From Candidatus Woesearchaeota archaeon (lineage in GTDB: Archaea; Nanobdellota; Nanobdellia; Woesearchaeales; SKIA01): a stretch of 6,092 nt of DNA. The translations under genes were made by a program, and so were the position numbers. Location: assembly GCA_007116645.1 (NCBI GenBank), contig SKIA01000078.1:1-6092 (forward strand), read 5' to 3'. The first letter of the stretch is position 1; the number at the start of each line of letters is the position of its first letter. The notes under the pieces are model-generated. The model made no database searches. It was not told the origin of the DNA and was given only the letters and a program-made list of their open reading frames with translations. Positions 5,734-6,092 of this stretch are shown in pieces.

Positions 5734-6065
5734 GGGAACATCCTCTCGATTAGTGCGTCCATATCTTTGCGAGGACCAAGGTCTCCGCCGTTTGTTGTTG
5801 AACGTTTAATTGATTTTAAACCGCCGCGAGGAGGGTGCAAACGAGCAATCTTTCCTTGCTTGATGCCATCAATTCGCTTAGCAGTTTCCTCAGATACTTC
5901 ACCATATGTGACAAAGTCTTTGCACTTGTTGAGCATTCCCATGTTAACAGGGTTGTTCTCAAGCGTAACACATGCGTGTTTTCTGTCAAGGTTTAGCATG
6001 GTGAGCGTGTCTTTAACGTCTTGACGTGAGTCGATTTTTCCGCGAATTAAAATTGCTGCGATCAT
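5730..6065 (-). CDS. rpl30: Large ribosomal subunit protein uL30, shortened form
   Basis: A 111-residue large-subunit protein. The N-terminal ferredoxin-like fold is clear: IAAILIRGKIDSRQDVKDTL (2-21), MLNLDRKHACVTL (23-35), NMGMLNKCKDFVTYGEV (41-57). The C-terminal block RLHPPRGGLKSIKRSTTNGG (76-94) and ALIERMFP match archaeal uL30. Archaeal members are typically about 150 residues; here the middle region (RKRGR...LPGIKPVF-like, roughly 45 residues in a usual archaeal protein) is missing, and the reading goes from GEVSEETAKRIDGIKQG straight to the HPPRGG block. The frame is continuous, so this is a true internal shortening and not a frameshift. The start is set by a strong Shine-Dalgarno. 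The stop overlaps the uL15 start by 4 bases. Confidence 0.93.
   Translation of the reverse strand: MIAAILIRGKIDSRQDVKDTLTMLNLDRKHACVTLENNPVNMGMLNKCKDFVTYGEVSEETAKRIDGIKQGKIARLHPPRGGLKSIKRSTTNGGDLGPRKDMDALIERMFP
5740..5747 (-). promoter_or_regulatory. Shine-Dalgarno sequence of uL15
   Basis: The minus strand reads GAGAGGAT inside the last uL30 codons; its GG ends 8 bases before the uL15 ATG. Together with the ATGA overlap it argues for coupled translation of uL30 and uL15. Confidence 0.65.
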
Positions 6066-6092
6066 TGAATTGCCTCCTTAGCTGCTGCGATA
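6062..6092 (-). CDS. rps5: C-terminal end of the upstream gene, probably ribosomal protein uS5 (partial)
   Basis: In one minus-strand frame the window edge encodes IAAAKEAIQ followed by TGA, and this TGA overlaps the uL30 ATG by 4 bases (ATGA), the same junction type as uL30/uL15. In the conserved archaeal spc order the gene before uL30 is uS5, so the fragment is probably its C-terminus. Ten codons are too few to prove the family. Another frame gives a TAA inside the Shine-Dalgarno region and cannot be excluded. Confidence 0.42.
   Translation of the reverse strand, partial: IAAAKEAIQ
6073..6079 (-). promoter_or_regulatory. Shine-Dalgarno sequence of uL30
   Basis: The minus strand reads AAGGAGG, ending 7 bases before the uL30 ATG. 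It is a near-perfect complement to the 3' end of archaeal 16S rRNA and decides the start codon. It would lie within the last codons of the upstream gene. Confidence 0.8.

Noticed and set aside
5845..5930. Frameshift in uL30 explaining its short length
   Set aside because: The frame is continuous from the N-terminal fold into the HPPRGG block and on to the normal C-terminus, so residues are missing in frame; no second frame is needed.
5680..6024. 114-codon plus-strand open frame opposite uL15 and uL30
   Set aside because: Both minus-strand genes are unmistakable, and the antisense product resembles no family.
1..6092. CRISPR array, tRNA/rRNA gene, insertion sequence or long repeat
   Set aside because: No repeated units, tRNA-like arms, transposase-like frames or terminal inverted repeats were seen on reading both strands.

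Overview
The window is a piece of an archaeal chromosome. The ribosomal proteins are of the archaeal/eukaryotic kind (eL34, eL14, archaeal-type uL15 and uL30), SecY is of the Sec61-alpha type, a DUF106/EMC3-like insertase is present, and PheT ends without the extra C-terminal domain typical of bacteria. The shortened uL30, the compact layout and the style of the secreted protein suggest a reduced archaeon of the DPANN group (Woesearchaeota/Pacearchaeota-like). That lineage call is inference and cannot be proven from 6 kb.

Layout: position 2-541 on the plus strand is the 3' end of pheT. Everything else is on the minus strand and is transcribed from right to left: the end of a gene that is probably uS5 (rps5), then uL30, uL15, secY, a DUF106 (EMC3/TMCO1/Oxa1-superfamily) membrane insertase, a small predicted lipoprotein, eL34, eL14, and a polysaccharide/lipid flippase (Wzx-like). 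The flippase meets pheT tail to tail with only 2 bases between the stop codons. This is the distal end of the archaeal spc ribosomal operon (S5-L30-L15-SecY-...-L34e-...-L14e). The adenylate kinase and cytidylate kinase genes that many archaea carry in this stretch are absent, and an unrecognised lipoprotein gene lies between the DUF106 gene and eL34.

The work of the region is ribosome assembly plus protein export. The large-subunit proteins are followed by the Sec pore and a membrane insertase with an unusually large extracytoplasmic domain, then a surface lipoprotein.

The clearest regulatory pattern is a split between two kinds of translation start. uL30, uL15 and eL14 have good Shine-Dalgarno sequences (uL15 also overlaps uL30 by ATGA). 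secY, DUF106, the lipoprotein and eL34 have no Shine-Dalgarno but carry a TATA-box-like octamer at nearly the same place, about 23-31 bases before the ATG. That is the position expected if transcription starts at or next to the start codon (leaderless mRNA). The apparent spc operon therefore looks broken into several short transcripts. There is no gene-free stretch longer than 100 bases, and I see no RNA gene, mobile element, CRISPR array or long repeat.
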